Numbered from the stretch's first letter, positions 9,821 through 19,133 are shown. The stretch: 64,000 nt of DNA from an uncultured Flavobacteriaceae bacterium (GCA_938020445.1 CALIIC010000115.1:1-64000), one strand, 5' to 3'. Notes: a model not told the origin generated them from the letters alone. Program-made: numbers and translations.

Positions 9821-10351
9821 TTGAAAGAAGAACATGTAATACTAGTGAACGAGCAAGATGAAGAGCTCGGAACTATGGCAAAAATGGAAGCCCATGAAAA
9901 AGCGGTTCTCCATAGGGCTTTTTCTGTTTTTGTAATGAACAAAAAAGGGGAGACCATGCTGCAACAACGAGCGGCGCATAAGTATCACTCTCCTTTGTTA
10001 TGGACCAATACTTGTTGCAGCCATCAGCGTTCAGGTGAAAGTAATTTAGAAGCTGGAAAAAGAAGACTGCAAGAAGAAATGGGTTTCGTTACCGATCTCA
10101 AAGAACTGTTTTCCTTTGTCTACAAGGCTCCCTTTGACAATGGTCTTACCGAGCATGAGTTAGATCATGTGATGATGGGACGGTATGAGGATACACCGAG
10201 AATCAATGAAGAAGAAGTAGCCGATTGGAAATGGATGACTCCTGCAGATGTTAAAAGTGATATAGCTGAGAATCCAGAAAATTATACGGCCTGGTTTAAA
10301 ATTATATTTGAAAAATTTTATTCCCATCTTACTCAAAACATGATTTTATGA
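9821..10351 (+). CDS. idi: Isopentenyl-diphosphate delta-isomerase, type I
   Basis: 176 residues, the usual type I length. Interconverts IPP and DMAPP in the cytoplasm for isoprenoid synthesis (menaquinone, carotenoids, lipid carrier). Visible motifs: metal-site histidines H25 and H31, the active-site Cys in WTNTCCSH (C66 by alignment with the Escherichia coli WTNSVCGH motif), a Nudix-type box around GKRRLQEEMG (79-88), and the acidic pair in LTEHELDHV. The TTG start is used because the upstream ATG at 9804 is out of frame and the family's N-terminus (VILVNEQDE) begins within a few residues. The next gene overlaps by 4 bases (ATGA), indicating translational coupling. Confidence 0.93.
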   Translation: MKEEHVILVNEQDEELGTMAKMEAHEKAVLHRAFSVFVMNKKGETMLQQRAAHKYHSPLLWTNTCCSHQRSGESNLEAGKRRLQEEMGFVTDLKELFSFVYKAPFDNGLTEHELDHVMMGRYEDTPRINEEEVADWKWMTPADVKSDIAENPENYTAWFKIIFEKFYSHLTQNMIL

Positions 10352-10758
10352 AAGTTAAAGTAAGTAGAAAGGCCCATTTTAATGCAGCTCACAGGTTGTA
10401 TAGGCCCGATTGGAATTTCGAAAAGAACGATGCGGTGTTTGGCAAGTGCAATAACCCTAATTTTCATGGGCATAATTATGAGCTTATAGTAAGTGCCACT
10501 GGTGAAATAGACCCAGAAACGGGTTTTGTAGTAGATGTGAAAGTGCTAAAAGATTTGATTAAGAGTGAAGTAGAAGCAGCCTTTGATCATAAAAACCTAA
10601 ATCTCGAGGTACCTGAGTTCAAAGAACTGAATCCAACGGCGGAGAATATCGCGGTGGTGATATGGAATAAATTGCGACCCCATATAGCCGCCGATAAAGA
10701 ACTTGAAGTCATTCTTTATGAAACTCCTCGGAATTTTGTAACCTACACGGGAGATTAA
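10348..10758 (+). CDS. queD: 6-carboxytetrahydropterin synthase (QueD/PTPS family)
   Basis: 136 residues. Zinc ligands H15 (NAAHR), H40 and H42 (FHGHNY) and the catalytic Cys34 (GKCNNPNFHGH) are all present, with the conserved AFDHKNLN segment (about 79-86) and a terminal ETPRN containing the pterin-contacting Glu. The family converts dihydroneopterin triphosphate to 6-carboxytetrahydropterin for queuosine, or to 6-pyruvoyltetrahydropterin in the PTPS subgroup; sequence alone does not separate these with certainty, and QueD is the usual bacterial role. No other queuosine gene is nearby. It overlaps idi by 4 bases and its stop shares a base with the next start (TAATG), so the three genes form one translationally coupled operon. 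Confidence 0.82.
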   Translation: MKVKVSRKAHFNAAHRLYRPDWNFEKNDAVFGKCNNPNFHGHNYELIVSATGEIDPETGFVVDVKVLKDLIKSEVEAAFDHKNLNLEVPEFKELNPTAENIAVVIWNKLRPHIAADKELEVILYETPRNFVTYTGD

Positions 10759-11210
10759 TGGGATTGAAAGTAGGAAGTACCGTACCGACATTTTCTTTGA
10801 AAGATCAACATGGAAAACTATTCCATAGTGGGGAATTGATAGGCAAGAAAGCAATGGTTATTTATTTTTACCCCAAGGATAATACGCCAGGTTGTACAAA
10901 AGAAGCTTGTCAATTTAGGGACAGTTATGAGGCTTTTACCGATTTAGGAGCGGAAGTCATCGGAATTAGCGTTGATTCGGAAAAAACACATCTTAAATTT
11001 GCAACAAAATATAGCCTTCCATTTGTATTGTTGGCAGATACTGATAAGAAGGTGCGAAGATTGTTTAAAGTAACCAATAATCTGCTATTGGTTCCAGGAA
11101 GGGAGACTTTTGTGGTAAATAAAGAAGGTCAGATAATTATGGCGTTCAACAGTGTCAATGCTTCCGAACATATGCGTAGGGCCCTAAAGGCATTGCAAAA
11201 AGCAAACTAG
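10758..11210 (+). CDS. bcp: Peroxiredoxin, BCP/PrxQ type
   Basis: 150 residues, normal for the family. Thiol peroxidase that reduces hydrogen and organic peroxides in the cytoplasm using thioredoxin. The motif PGCTKEACQFRD places the peroxidatic Cys at residue 46 and the resolving Cys at 51, the five-residue spacing of atypical 2-Cys PrxQ enzymes. The strand FYPKDNTPG before it and the GISVDSEKTH segment after it are also typical. Third gene of the idi operon (start overlaps the queD stop). Confidence 0.93.
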   Translation: MGLKVGSTVPTFSLKDQHGKLFHSGELIGKKAMVIYFYPKDNTPGCTKEACQFRDSYEAFTDLGAEVIGISVDSEKTHLKFATKYSLPFVLLADTDKKVRRLFKVTNNLLLVPGRETFVVNKEGQIIMAFNSVNASEHMRRALKALQKAN

Positions 11211-11249
11211 AGAGGAAGCTAAGTTTAATAACACGAAAATCGAAATAGC

Positions 11250-12212
11250 ATGTATCCATTAAAATTTCAACCAATCTTAAAAGAGCGTCTCTGGGGCGGT
11301 ACCAAACTCAAAGAAGTATTGGGGAAGCCTATTGTGAGTGACATTACTGGTGAGAGTTGGGAACTTTCGGCGGTCCCCGGCGATGTTTCCATAGTGGCCA
11401 ATGGGGCTCTTTCAGGAACCTCCTTACAAGAACTTATCGATGAAGATGCTGAAAAATTGCTGGGGAAAAGCGTGGTAGCTCGTTTTGGCAAAGACTTTCC
11501 TATTTTGATAAAATTTATCGATGCAAAACAAGATCTATCCATTCAATTGCACCCAAACGATGCATTGGCCAAGGAACGTCATAATTCTTTTGGAAAAACA
11601 GAGATGTGGTATATCATGGATGCAGATGAAGGAGCCAATCTAATTGTTGGTTTCAATAAAGATGTTGAGAAAGCAGAATATGCCGAAAGTTTGGAAGCTG
11701 ACACTTTGCTGGAGCTACTCAACTATGAGCAGGTCAAGGAAGGGGATACCTTCTTTATCAATACAGGAAAAATACATGCGATAGGGGCAGGGGTACTGCT
11801 GGCCGAAATACAACAGACTTCTGATGTTACCTACCGCGTTTTTGATTTCAACAGGAGGGATAAAAACGGTGACCTACGAGAGTTACATACCGAGCAAGCA
11901 CTCGATGCAATCGATTACAAAAAGAAAGATGATTTTAAGGTCGCATACGGAAATCAGGCCGATCAAGTGAACAACATGGTTACTTGTCCGTACTTTACGA
12001 CCAACTATATTGATTTAACGGCAGATTTACAGCAGAATATAGCAGGTCGGGATTCATTTACCATTTACATGTGTGTAGGTGGTTCTGCTATCATTGAAAA
12101 TGAACATGGGAGCGCTGCCATTCGAAAAGGAGAAACTGTTTTAATAGGTGCTGACACCCAAGAAATTCGATTAAAGAGCAAGGGTGCCAAGTTATTGGAA
12201 GTTACCATTTAG
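11250..12212 (+). CDS. manA: Mannose-6-phosphate isomerase, class I
   Basis: 320 residues, the short cupin form typical of Bacteroidota and Firmicutes. Interconverts fructose-6-phosphate and mannose-6-phosphate, feeding GDP-mannose and fucose precursors or mannose breakdown. Seen: N-terminal KERLWGGTKL, the zinc site QLHPND (about 96-101) with KTEMWYI (about 112-118), and the second His in NTGKIHAIGAG (about 171-181), followed by QQTSDVTYRVFDF. The gene lies 39 bases after bcp on the same strand and may belong to the same transcript. No promoter was seen in the short gap. Confidence 0.93.
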   Translation: MYPLKFQPILKERLWGGTKLKEVLGKPIVSDITGESWELSAVPGDVSIVANGALSGTSLQELIDEDAEKLLGKSVVARFGKDFPILIKFIDAKQDLSIQLHPNDALAKERHNSFGKTEMWYIMDADEGANLIVGFNKDVEKAEYAESLEADTLLELLNYEQVKEGDTFFINTGKIHAIGAGVLLAEIQQTSDVTYRVFDFNRRDKNGDLRELHTEQALDAIDYKKKDDFKVAYGNQADQVNNMVTCPYFTTNYIDLTADLQQNIAGRDSFTIYMCVGGSAIIENEHGSAAIRKGETVLIGADTQEIRLKSKGAKLLEVTI

Positions 12213-12264
12213 GATAGTACTTTGTGTGCAAAAGCGCGAATTCATAAGAGAAAAATAGAATTCA

Positions 12265-12296
12265 TTTGAACCAAGCCGGCTAAAAGGTTATTTTTG
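12265..12296 (+). promoter_or_regulatory. Bacteroidota promoter for the 12314 gene
   Basis: TTTG at 12265-12268, 20 bases, then TATTTTTG at 12289-12296 (consensus TTG-N19-21-TAnnTTTG). Transcription would begin about 10 bases before the ATG at 12314, giving a very short leader. Confidence 0.65.
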
Positions 12297-12313
12297 CCTA
12301 AAATTAAATAGGA

Positions 12314-12583
12314 ATGTCAAGTATAAAAGAACTAAAAAAGAATGTCAATAACGTCCTCGGCGACCTTATTGAAGCAGTATATATTGTAGAAGCCGCCAAT
12401 GGCAAACAGGATTCGAAAGAAGGGAATAAAATCATTGATAGTGCTATTGCAACTTTCGATGATCTTATTGAAAAAATTAACGATAGAAAAGTTGAAAACC
12501 GCAAAAAGCACCTCACTGCTGTTCGCGCCGAATTGGAGGCCAAAGCACAGGGGTTGGTTGAAGAAATCAATAAATTAGGGTAA
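12314..12583 (+). CDS. Small helical conserved-type hypothetical protein
   Basis: 89 residues, no signal peptide, no membrane segment. The sequence is highly charged and predicted to be almost entirely alpha-helical, with hydrophobic heptad-like spacing from about residue 35 to 85 (DDLIEKIND, LEAKAQGLVEEINKL), so it may form a helical bundle or coiled coil. No family with known function was recognised. It has its own good promoter immediately upstream and a strong terminator immediately downstream, so it is expressed as a single-gene unit, probably to a substantial level (inference). Confidence 0.75.
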   Translation: MSSIKELKKNVNNVLGDLIEAVYIVEAANGKQDSKEGNKIIDSAIATFDDLIEKINDRKVENRKKHLTAVRAELEAKAQGLVEEINKLG

Positions 12584-12605
12584 AACAACAACCTTCTTTG
12601 CCCAG

Positions 12606-12641
12606 AAAAAATGCCCTGATGAAAGTCAGGGCATTTTTTTG
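12606..12641. terminator. Bidirectional terminator between convergent genes
   Basis: Perfect 9-pair stem ATGCCCTGA (12611-12619) with TCAGGGCAT (12626-12634), six-base loop, an A run before it and a T run after it, so it can serve both the plus-strand gene ending at 12583 and the minus-strand gene ending at 12657. Confidence 0.9.
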
Positions 12642-12656
12642 CTAAAACAGTTTCGA

Positions 12657-13364
12657 CTATTGCTTGCCGGTATTTTTTAAAAAGTCAGCTAGTTCTTTAC
12701 CATACTTCGAATTGGCCACTTCTGGCGTCAAAGAATTATTTATAGAGTCTAGGTATTTAGGGTTGGCATCCGATATTTCATGTACTGCGATATACGGTGC
12801 TATATAAGAGTCTTTGTTATTCAGTGCAAAGTTGATGGCAAAAGCATAACCACGTTTGGCATTTTTATCACTGACCCGTTGCAAAGAATCGAGCTGTATG
12901 GAATCTAACGGGGTCTTCGTGTTCATTGAATTTTGAATAATAGCAAGGTTTCGTTTGTTAAAATCAGACATGGTCCTACGGTATTCTTCCCAGCGTTTAT
13001 GTGTTTCCGACCCGCTGATTTTGGCATCACTATCAAACGTATTCCATTTGGTGTCAATAATAATCGTTCCTGGCTCACCAAAAAAAGTGATGCGGTCGTT
13101 AATGTCGTTATTATCTTTTTTAGCTAGATAGAGATAAAAAATCTCAGGACTTTCAAGCTCCGTTTGAAAACTAAAAGTACCATCACCATCAACCTCCAAA
13201 GAATCAACAGCTACCAAGGTTGTATCGGGAAGGTGTTCTAAATAAAGTGTTCCTTTTTTGAGTCCTTTTACCTGCCCTGTGACGGTCATGGTTTTTTCCG
13301 TTATTCCATTGCTACATGCAATGAATAGCAGCGCTACCGCTGCTGAAAGAAGAGTGCGTTTCAT
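12657..13364 (-). CDS. DUF4369-type lipoprotein
   Basis: 235 residues from the ATG at 13364, chosen over a TTG 21 bases upstream because it places a normal lipoprotein signal at the N-terminus (MKRTLLSAAVALLFIACS, lipid-modified Cys at about 17). The mature part begins with the small beta domain typical of DUF4369 proteins: MTVTGQVKGLKKGTLYLEH, then DSLEVDGDGTFSF. This domain often precedes thioredoxin-like domains in Bacteroidota, but no CxxC motif or thioredoxin fold is present here. The rest is charged and helical, with GSETHKRWEEY and a KYGKELADFL end. Predicted to be anchored in the periplasm or outer membrane; function unknown. Confidence 0.8.
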   Translation of the reverse strand: MKRTLLSAAVALLFIACSNGITEKTMTVTGQVKGLKKGTLYLEHLPDTTLVAVDSLEVDGDGTFSFQTELESPEIFYLYLAKKDNNDINDRITFFGEPGTIIIDTKWNTFDSDAKISGSETHKRWEEYRRTMSDFNKRNLAIIQNSMNTKTPLDSIQLDSLQRVSDKNAKRGYAFAINFALNNKDSYIAPYIAVHEISDANPKYLDSINNSLTPEVANSKYGKELADFLKNTGKQ

Positions 13365-13721
13365 GTCTGGTTTTTGGTGAGGCAAATATGCGGAAATTAT
13401 TTCTTTTCCGCAGTACCAAATAGTGTTAAACGTTGAGAGGGGCCATTTGTTGGTTAAGAAGTGTATTAGGGAAGCGTTCCTTTTTTTTAAACTTGCTTTT
13501 AAGCGTTAAATAAGAGATTGATCCTTGCTATTTTGATATTCCTTCTCAATTCGTTCAAAGGTCAAAAAACGAAGCGATTCGTCCGACGATCCCAGCAACT
13601 AAAAACTGTTCGGTAAAAGTAATGACCAATTCAAGGGAATCGTTAAACGATCTATGGATTAAATCAAAAATAACAGAAAATACTGCAAACGGTAAGGCGC
13701 AATAAAACAAACCACGTTTTG

Positions 13722-13850
13722 CTATAAATGTCCATTTATACCGCCTAGTGCCTTCGCTTCTTTTATAGTAACCCAGCTATTTTTGATGGTTTTTCCATCA
13801 TGCTTCGCTTTGTGGAGGGACACTTCTTTCGCCCTTTCATTAAGGTCTGA
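13722..13850 (-). other. In-frame coding-like tail after the OmpA stop
   Basis: Directly after the TAA of the OmpA-type gene the same frame stays open for 42 codons to a TAG at 13722-13724, reading SDLNERAKEVSLHKAKHDGK and ending GGINGHL. It has protein-like composition and no start codon. It may be a lost C-terminal extension or chance. The rest of the gap (13365-13721) holds nothing recognisable. Confidence 0.3.
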
Positions 13851-14690
13851 TTATTTTTTAACGAGCTCTACCCTACGGTTTTGTTTTTTTCCTTCCTCGG
13901 TAGTATTGGAGGCTGCGGGAGCCAAAGGGCCCACTCCCTCTGCAAAGAGCCTGCCGGGAGTTATTCCGTAGGTGGTCTCCAGCTCCAATTTTATTGCCGT
14001 AGCCCGGTCGAGTGACAGTTTGCTGTTTACTTCAAAAGACCCATCTGAATCCGTATGGCCCACAATCCAACAGTTGATATTGGGATGGTCTTTCAAAAAT
14101 ACAGCTATCTGTTCAAGGGCAGGGGTCGATTCCGTTTTTACGACTGATTTTCCAGTGTCAAAATAAATACCGTATATCGCAATTTTTCCTTCTATTTCGA
14201 TTTTGTTCTTTATCAATTCCGCATCGATAACAATTTCTTGAACCATGATGGCCTTTTCTATAATGGTCAACTGGTATTGTTTACCAGTTGCCCTGGGTCT
14301 GACCTCAATCCAAATTTCTTTTGCATCGGGCGTTTCGAAACTATAATGCCCATATTCCGAATTAGGCCTTTCAAAAATCAATCGGCCACCCGCCTTTAGA
14401 ACGGCATTTGAATAGTTTCTCAGGATTTGAAGCCTTGTCGGAAATTGAAAATCGGTATTTTCCGATTGTTGGTGTTGATAGGTGATAGAGATTTTTTTTC
14501 CTTCGACTGCTTGTTTTTTCCTTTCAACAAAAAAATCATAACTCCCGAACTCCAGTGTTTTATAGGCTGTTATATCAAACGATGACAACCGATCAAGTAA
14601 GTAGTAATCTACACTATTTTCAATGTCGTTCTGAGAAAAAATACTGTCGGAACAGCCGACAATCAGTAATAAAACGATCAAATATTTCAT
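13851..14690 (-). CDS. OmpA family lipoprotein
   Basis: 279 residues from the ATG at 14690; the frame extends 48 bases further up but only this start yields a signal sequence (MKYLIVLLLIVGC, a plausible lipobox with Cys13). The C-terminal third is the peptidoglycan-binding OmpA domain: IYFDTGKSVVKTES, then PNINCWIVGHTDSDGSFEVN with the NxxLSxxRA-type segment SKLSLDRATAIK, and the terminal NRRVELVKK. The middle (about 30-165) is not recognised. Such proteins tether the outer membrane to the cell wall. The same frame continues open past the stop codon (see the adjoining entry). Confidence 0.88.
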   Translation of the reverse strand: MKYLIVLLLIVGCSDSIFSQNDIENSVDYYLLDRLSSFDITAYKTLEFGSYDFFVERKKQAVEGKKISITYQHQQSENTDFQFPTRLQILRNYSNAVLKAGGRLIFERPNSEYGHYSFETPDAKEIWIEVRPRATGKQYQLTIIEKAIMVQEIVIDAELIKNKIEIEGKIAIYGIYFDTGKSVVKTESTPALEQIAVFLKDHPNINCWIVGHTDSDGSFEVNSKLSLDRATAIKLELETTYGITPGRLFAEGVGPLAPAASNTTEEGKKQNRRVELVKK

Positions 14691-14739
14691 AATGGTGGTA
14701 TTTGAAAACCCTAAAAATAACGCATTAACCGTTAACATA

Positions 14740-16020
14740 TCATTGCATCGTTGAGGCCACTTCCATTAAATAAGCACATAAAAGCGCTCCTCCAGTACCA
14801 ACAACATATCCCAGTACGGCCAAGAGTACACCTACTGAAGTTAGGGAAGGATGAAATTCAGCGGCGACCACAGGTGCAGAAGCTGCCCCGCCCACATTCG
14901 CCTGGCTGCCTACGGCAAGGAAAAAATAGGGTGCTTTGATCAGCTTGGCCACCAAGATCAAAAGTCCGGCATGAATGGCAATCCATATAAACCCTACAGC
15001 AATTAATCCGGGGTTTTCGAGTACTTTTCCCAAGTCCATTTTCATTCCTATGGTAGCCACTAAAATATAAATGAACATGCCACCGATCTTACTAGCACCG
15101 GCACCTTCATAGTTTTTCGCCTTGGTAAAAGACAATCCGATTCCTACGGTAGTGGCGATTACAACCATCCAGAAGAAGCTAGATCCCAAAAACGATAAAA
15201 AACTCTTCTTATCACCAACGCTTGCAAAAGTTTCCTTAAGGTAGGAGCTCAAATGGTCTCCAAAAAAATGTGCAATACCAACTGCTGTAAATGCAAAGAA
15301 AAGCATCATCATATAATCCTGTAAAGTGGGTACCCTGGTGATTCTATTCGCAAATTCGGTTACCTTTACTTTTAGGGTTTCGATGGCCGATGTATCTGCT
15401 TTTAACCACTTGTCAATGCGTTTTGTTTTACCAGCGCCCAAAAGTATAATGGCCATCCAAACATTGGCGACCACGATATCTATTAAGACCATGCCACCAT
15501 ATTTTTCAGGATTGTATTGAAATATTTCTAGCATCGCCGCTTGGTTGGCACCTCCACCGATCCAACTTCCCGCTATAGTAGAGAGTCCGCGCCAGGTAGC
15601 GTCAAAGTCATTTCCGCCCACCGTTTCGGGAGAGAAGATAGATACGATTAGAATAGCGATGGGTCCGCCTATGATGATTCCTGCGGATCCTGTTAAGAAC
15701 ATGATCAACGCTTTAGAACCTAAATTCGCAATTGCCTTTAGGTCAATGCTCAGTGTCATCAAAACCAAGGCGGCAGGGAGTAAATACCTACTTGCTACAA
15801 AGTAAAGGTTCGATGTTTCATCGGAAATCAAATTGGTGCTGGTTAAAATTGCCGGAAGTAAATAGCACATTAAGACTGCTGGAACAATGGAATAAAATTT
15901 GCGCCAAAATCCAGTTTTGATCGAAGAAGTATAAAAAATGAATCCTAAACAAAGGGCAAGTAGACCAAAAACTACGGTATCATTCGTAATTATAGGTCCG
16001 GTAAGGTCGGTTTCGCTCAT
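14740..16020 (-). CDS. DUF819 family integral membrane protein
   Basis: 426 residues from the ATG at 16020 (MSETDLTGPIITND); a TTG 24 bases upstream is less likely. About ten to twelve hydrophobic segments run through the protein in a symmetric arrangement, with conserved-looking glycine-rich turns such as GSWIGGGANQAAM (about 160-172) and VGSQANVGGAASAPV (about 375-390). The family (Bacillus YjcL-like) is predicted to be a transporter related in fold to sodium-coupled carriers; the substrate is unknown. It ends 49 bases before the OmpA-type gene start on the same strand, so the two may be co-transcribed. Confidence 0.85.
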   Translation of the reverse strand: MSETDLTGPIITNDTVVFGLLALCLGFIFYTSSIKTGFWRKFYSIVPAVLMCYLLPAILTSTNLISDETSNLYFVASRYLLPAALVLMTLSIDLKAIANLGSKALIMFLTGSAGIIIGGPIAILIVSIFSPETVGGNDFDATWRGLSTIAGSWIGGGANQAAMLEIFQYNPEKYGGMVLIDIVVANVWMAIILLGAGKTKRIDKWLKADTSAIETLKVKVTEFANRITRVPTLQDYMMMLFFAFTAVGIAHFFGDHLSSYLKETFASVGDKKSFLSFLGSSFFWMVVIATTVGIGLSFTKAKNYEGAGASKIGGMFIYILVATIGMKMDLGKVLENPGLIAVGFIWIAIHAGLLILVAKLIKAPYFFLAVGSQANVGGAASAPVVAAEFHPSLTSVGVLLAVLGYVVGTGGALLCAYLMEVASTMQ

Positions 16021-16068
16021 GAAAATACGTTTTCGTAGCTTCAAATATAGGGAAAACCAAAACGATGA

Positions 16069-16866
16069 TTAGAGTTGTGTTTTAATAAAATGTGCGACCC
16101 CGTCGGCAGTGTTTTCGAGGGTTATATGATCGGCAATGGCTTTCACTTCAGCACGGGCATTTCCCACGGCCACGCCATAGCCCACATGTTGTAACATATC
16201 GATATCGTTGTAATTGTCGCCGAATGCAATGACATCTTCAAGCGATTCATCCGCTTTTAAGAGTTGGCGTATCGCAGATAATTTAGAAGCCGTTTTGGGA
16301 GCGATTTCAATTAAAGTATCATTGGAACGGTATAGGTTTAAATGACTTCCAAGGGTTTTTTCTAGTTGGGGAAAAATACTGTCCGCACTTTCCTTGGTAC
16401 CCATCAACATAATTTTGTGAGCACCGATCTTTCTCTTTTTCCAATCTTCGATGGTGGCCTTGGTTCCTTTAAAAACCGGTGCCGACTTGGTGTAGCGTAT
16501 TTCTTTTTGAACCCGTTCTGAATCCGAGGGAACGTACCATTCATCTTTGTGATAAAGACCCAAATCAATGGCTAGTAGAGCGGTCATCCCATAAATTACT
16601 TCTAGCTGTTCAATAGGAATCTCCGTAGAACCCAATTCTACTTCTTGATGTAAGATATAGGCACCATTATAGCAAATCAAGGGTTCGTGCAAAATGCCCA
16701 AATCTTGCTGTATGTAGTACATTGCCTTGGGCATTCTCGCCGAAACCAGAATAACCCGCATATGTTCTTTTATACGTCTTACTTCAGCAGTTGCAAAAGC
16801 CGATACGTCGCTTTTTGTTGCTAGTAGGGTGCCGTCCAAATCAGAGCATAGGAGTTTGTAGTTCAT
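16069..16866 (-). CDS. Cof-type HAD-IIB phosphatase
   Basis: 265 residues, typical length. Motif I DLDGTLL has the nucleophile D9 and acid/base D11; motif II ILVSARM (Ser about 42), motif III Lys in the HKIML region, and motif IV GDNYNDIDML (about 217-226) are all present, with the IIB cap between them. These cytoplasmic enzymes hydrolyse sugar phosphates, FMN or pyridoxal phosphate; the sequence does not fix the substrate. Starts with an ATG at 16866, 62 bases after the DUF5916 gene on the same strand. Confidence 0.92.
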   Translation of the reverse strand: MNYKLLCSDLDGTLLATKSDVSAFATAEVRRIKEHMRVILVSARMPKAMYYIQQDLGILHEPLICYNGAYILHQEVELGSTEIPIEQLEVIYGMTALLAIDLGLYHKDEWYVPSDSERVQKEIRYTKSAPVFKGTKATIEDWKKRKIGAHKIMLMGTKESADSIFPQLEKTLGSHLNLYRSNDTLIEIAPKTASKLSAIRQLLKADESLEDVIAFGDNYNDIDMLQHVGYGVAVGNARAEVKAIADHITLENTADGVAHFIKTQL

Positions 16867-16928
16867 TTTTTTGATTAAAGATTTCCGTATCGTAGAGACT
16901 TTTTTTGCAGACGCGTTATAATTGCCAT

Positions 16929-19133
16929 TTATATATTCAACCAGTAGGTAAATTTCAAATTGATGGATCTGAAACGCGGAGAAAATTGATCAACAAAATA
17001 ATTGTCGTTGTAAACGATGAAGAGGTCCGAGAGGGGAGCGAAACGCCATTGTAATCTAGAATTAATCCCCAGATTATCGCGTTGGTTGCTATACTGAATC
17101 AAGGTAGACCAAAAAAGTGACTTGCTAAAAGTAATGTCTACTTTGGGGCTTACCAACCATAAATTGGCACTAGGGTAGGGTGCTGGAAGTGAAATTTGAT
17201 CATAATTAACAATCAGCGATATCAAGGCTTTGGGTTGCATGCGCAATCCTAAACTCGCCCGTGCGGAAAATCGATTTCCATTAAAAAAGCGCCCAATGGT
17301 AGATGACAAACCGTATGCCAATACCTGTGCTCTGTTGGATTGGTATTGCAGGTTTACACTGTTGTAATCATATCCTTGCAGGTTGGGCAAGGGGACCCCA
17401 TCTTCTTCCCCTGCCGGCACGAAATTATCATCATCTGCTGTTAAATACGTATAGGTGTTGGTGAGACCGATGCCAAAATTCGACTGATCTTGTAATTCCA
17501 TATTCGCATTGAAGTTGATTTCATGGTCGGTCTTTTGATAATCGAGTTTGGGACGCCAGGTAACTACCGGAAAAAGCTCAAAGCTGTAATTGTTGATCGT
17601 TTCACTTTTTGGCCAAAAGAGTTTTTGGAACTGGGCCACCCCTTTAATGATATCGGTACGCCGAATAAAACCCAGGTCGGAAGAAAAATCTTCGTCTACA
17701 TAGACCCAATCGGTAAAGACGTTAAAACTTCTGGAATTGCGTCCGAAGAACACCCCTGAAGAGAAGTTTCCCTTACTATCATCAGGTTGAAACGATTTGT
17801 GTGTATAGAATTTACCGACCCATTTATTATCTGCCGAGGCTAGGTTATAATCAATTCCAAGCACCCGGTTGTATTCATCTTCCCGATCAATAAAGTCATA
17901 GTCTTCGAACGATTGTCGGTTGATGAAGAACATCCCAATATTGGATCGTGCGAATACTTTTTTCTGCAATGCCAACATTGTATTGTTGTTCGAGGCTATT
18001 TCGTTTACCAAATCCTCATCTGTTTGGATGCTCAAAAAACCAAGTCGCCAATTCTGATTTAGTTTTCCGCTCAAACGTACGCCTCCCAATATCCTATTTT
18101 CAATAGAGTTCCCTGCCGTATCGTTTGCGATTCCGATGCGCCTTGAGAAAAATGGGTTGGCATCCCGACCACCGCCAAAACTTCCGAACAGGTCGCTGTT
18201 GTCGATAAAGAATTGCCTTTTTTCCGGCAATCCAATTTCAAAGCGGGTGAGGTTTGTAATAATATCATCGACTTCCACATTCGAAAAATCGGGATTGACG
18301 GTGATATCGAGGTTCATTCCATTGCCGATGGCTACCTTTGCATCTCCACCAACTTTCACGTTCGAATTTCCCACGTCCGCTTCAAAATCACGCTCGGTAA
18401 TTGCGTTGATATATGGAATCAATGCCAGGGGCGTTCTAGACCTGCCCAAGGGTTTCTCAAAGATCATATCGCCCATAAACGCCAAACTGAAGATGAGCTG
18501 ATTTTGAGGAACTTTATACCATACGCTGCGTTCGTTGGTCTGTTGGTCAAAGCGATAGCTTTGAAAACGCCATTTGGTCTCTCCCTCCTTAAATTTAAAT
18601 GAGGTCAGGGGAATAGCGAGTTCTGCCGTATAATAGCCTTCGAATAGTTTGGCCTCCCCTTTCCATTTTACATCCCAAGATGTTGTGAAGCCGCGTAAAT
18701 CTTGCCCACCGCCAGAAATCAGTGCTTCCCGTCGAACTCCATAGGGATTGATTCCGAATAAAAAGGCATTGGTACCATCGTTGAAAGTGTCGAACAAGAG
18801 ACTGATATTATCACTGCTTCCTGCCCTAAAATCCCTTTTGAGGGAAGAGATAATCCATTCATCACCTACTGATTTTACCGTAATGCCAATATATAAGCTG
18901 GTATCATCATACACCATTTTAATGTCGGTAGGCTGTTCTGCCAACAGCGAATCGGATGGAAAATATTGCTGAAAGTCTTTCGCACTATCCGCGGTTTTCC
19001 AAATGGCTTCGTCTAAAATCCCGTCGATGGTAGGGATTTCAGAGACGTATTTAACAGTAAAAGACTTGTTGGATGACTGACCGCAGAGAGTTAGGGATAC
19101 TAAAAGCGTGAGAACGCAGAGCGTTTTGGTCAT
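16929..19133 (-). CDS. DUF5916 protein with CBM9-like domain
   Basis: 734 residues. A signal peptide (to about residue 18, ending TLCGQS) is followed by a family-9 carbohydrate-binding-like domain at about 28-215 with PTIDGILDEAIW, MVYDDTSLYIGI and SFKFKEGETKWRFQ, then the long DUF5916 region at about 230-734, with many alternating hydrophobic and polar strands and a C-terminal aromatic pattern (LKFTYWLNI) that fits an outer-membrane beta-barrel. Widespread in Bacteroidota, often near exported peptidases or polysaccharide genes, but without established function. Single start ATG at 19133. Confidence 0.85.
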   Translation of the reverse strand: MTKTLCVLTLLVSLTLCGQSSNKSFTVKYVSEIPTIDGILDEAIWKTADSAKDFQQYFPSDSLLAEQPTDIKMVYDDTSLYIGITVKSVGDEWIISSLKRDFRAGSSDNISLLFDTFNDGTNAFLFGINPYGVRREALISGGGQDLRGFTTSWDVKWKGEAKLFEGYYTAELAIPLTSFKFKEGETKWRFQSYRFDQQTNERSVWYKVPQNQLIFSLAFMGDMIFEKPLGRSRTPLALIPYINAITERDFEADVGNSNVKVGGDAKVAIGNGMNLDITVNPDFSNVEVDDIITNLTRFEIGLPEKRQFFIDNSDLFGSFGGGRDANPFFSRRIGIANDTAGNSIENRILGGVRLSGKLNQNWRLGFLSIQTDEDLVNEIASNNNTMLALQKKVFARSNIGMFFINRQSFEDYDFIDREDEYNRVLGIDYNLASADNKWVGKFYTHKSFQPDDSKGNFSSGVFFGRNSRSFNVFTDWVYVDEDFSSDLGFIRRTDIIKGVAQFQKLFWPKSETINNYSFELFPVVTWRPKLDYQKTDHEINFNANMELQDQSNFGIGLTNTYTYLTADDDNFVPAGEEDGVPLPNLQGYDYNSVNLQYQSNRAQVLAYGLSSTIGRFFNGNRFSARASLGLRMQPKALISLIVNYDQISLPAPYPSANLWLVSPKVDITFSKSLFWSTLIQYSNQRDNLGINSRLQWRFAPLSDLFIVYNDNYFVDQFSPRFRSINLKFTYWLNI

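Noticed and set aside
12304-12591. Minus-strand 95-codon frame opposite the 12314 gene
   Set aside because: It mirrors the plus-strand gene, which has its own promoter and terminator.
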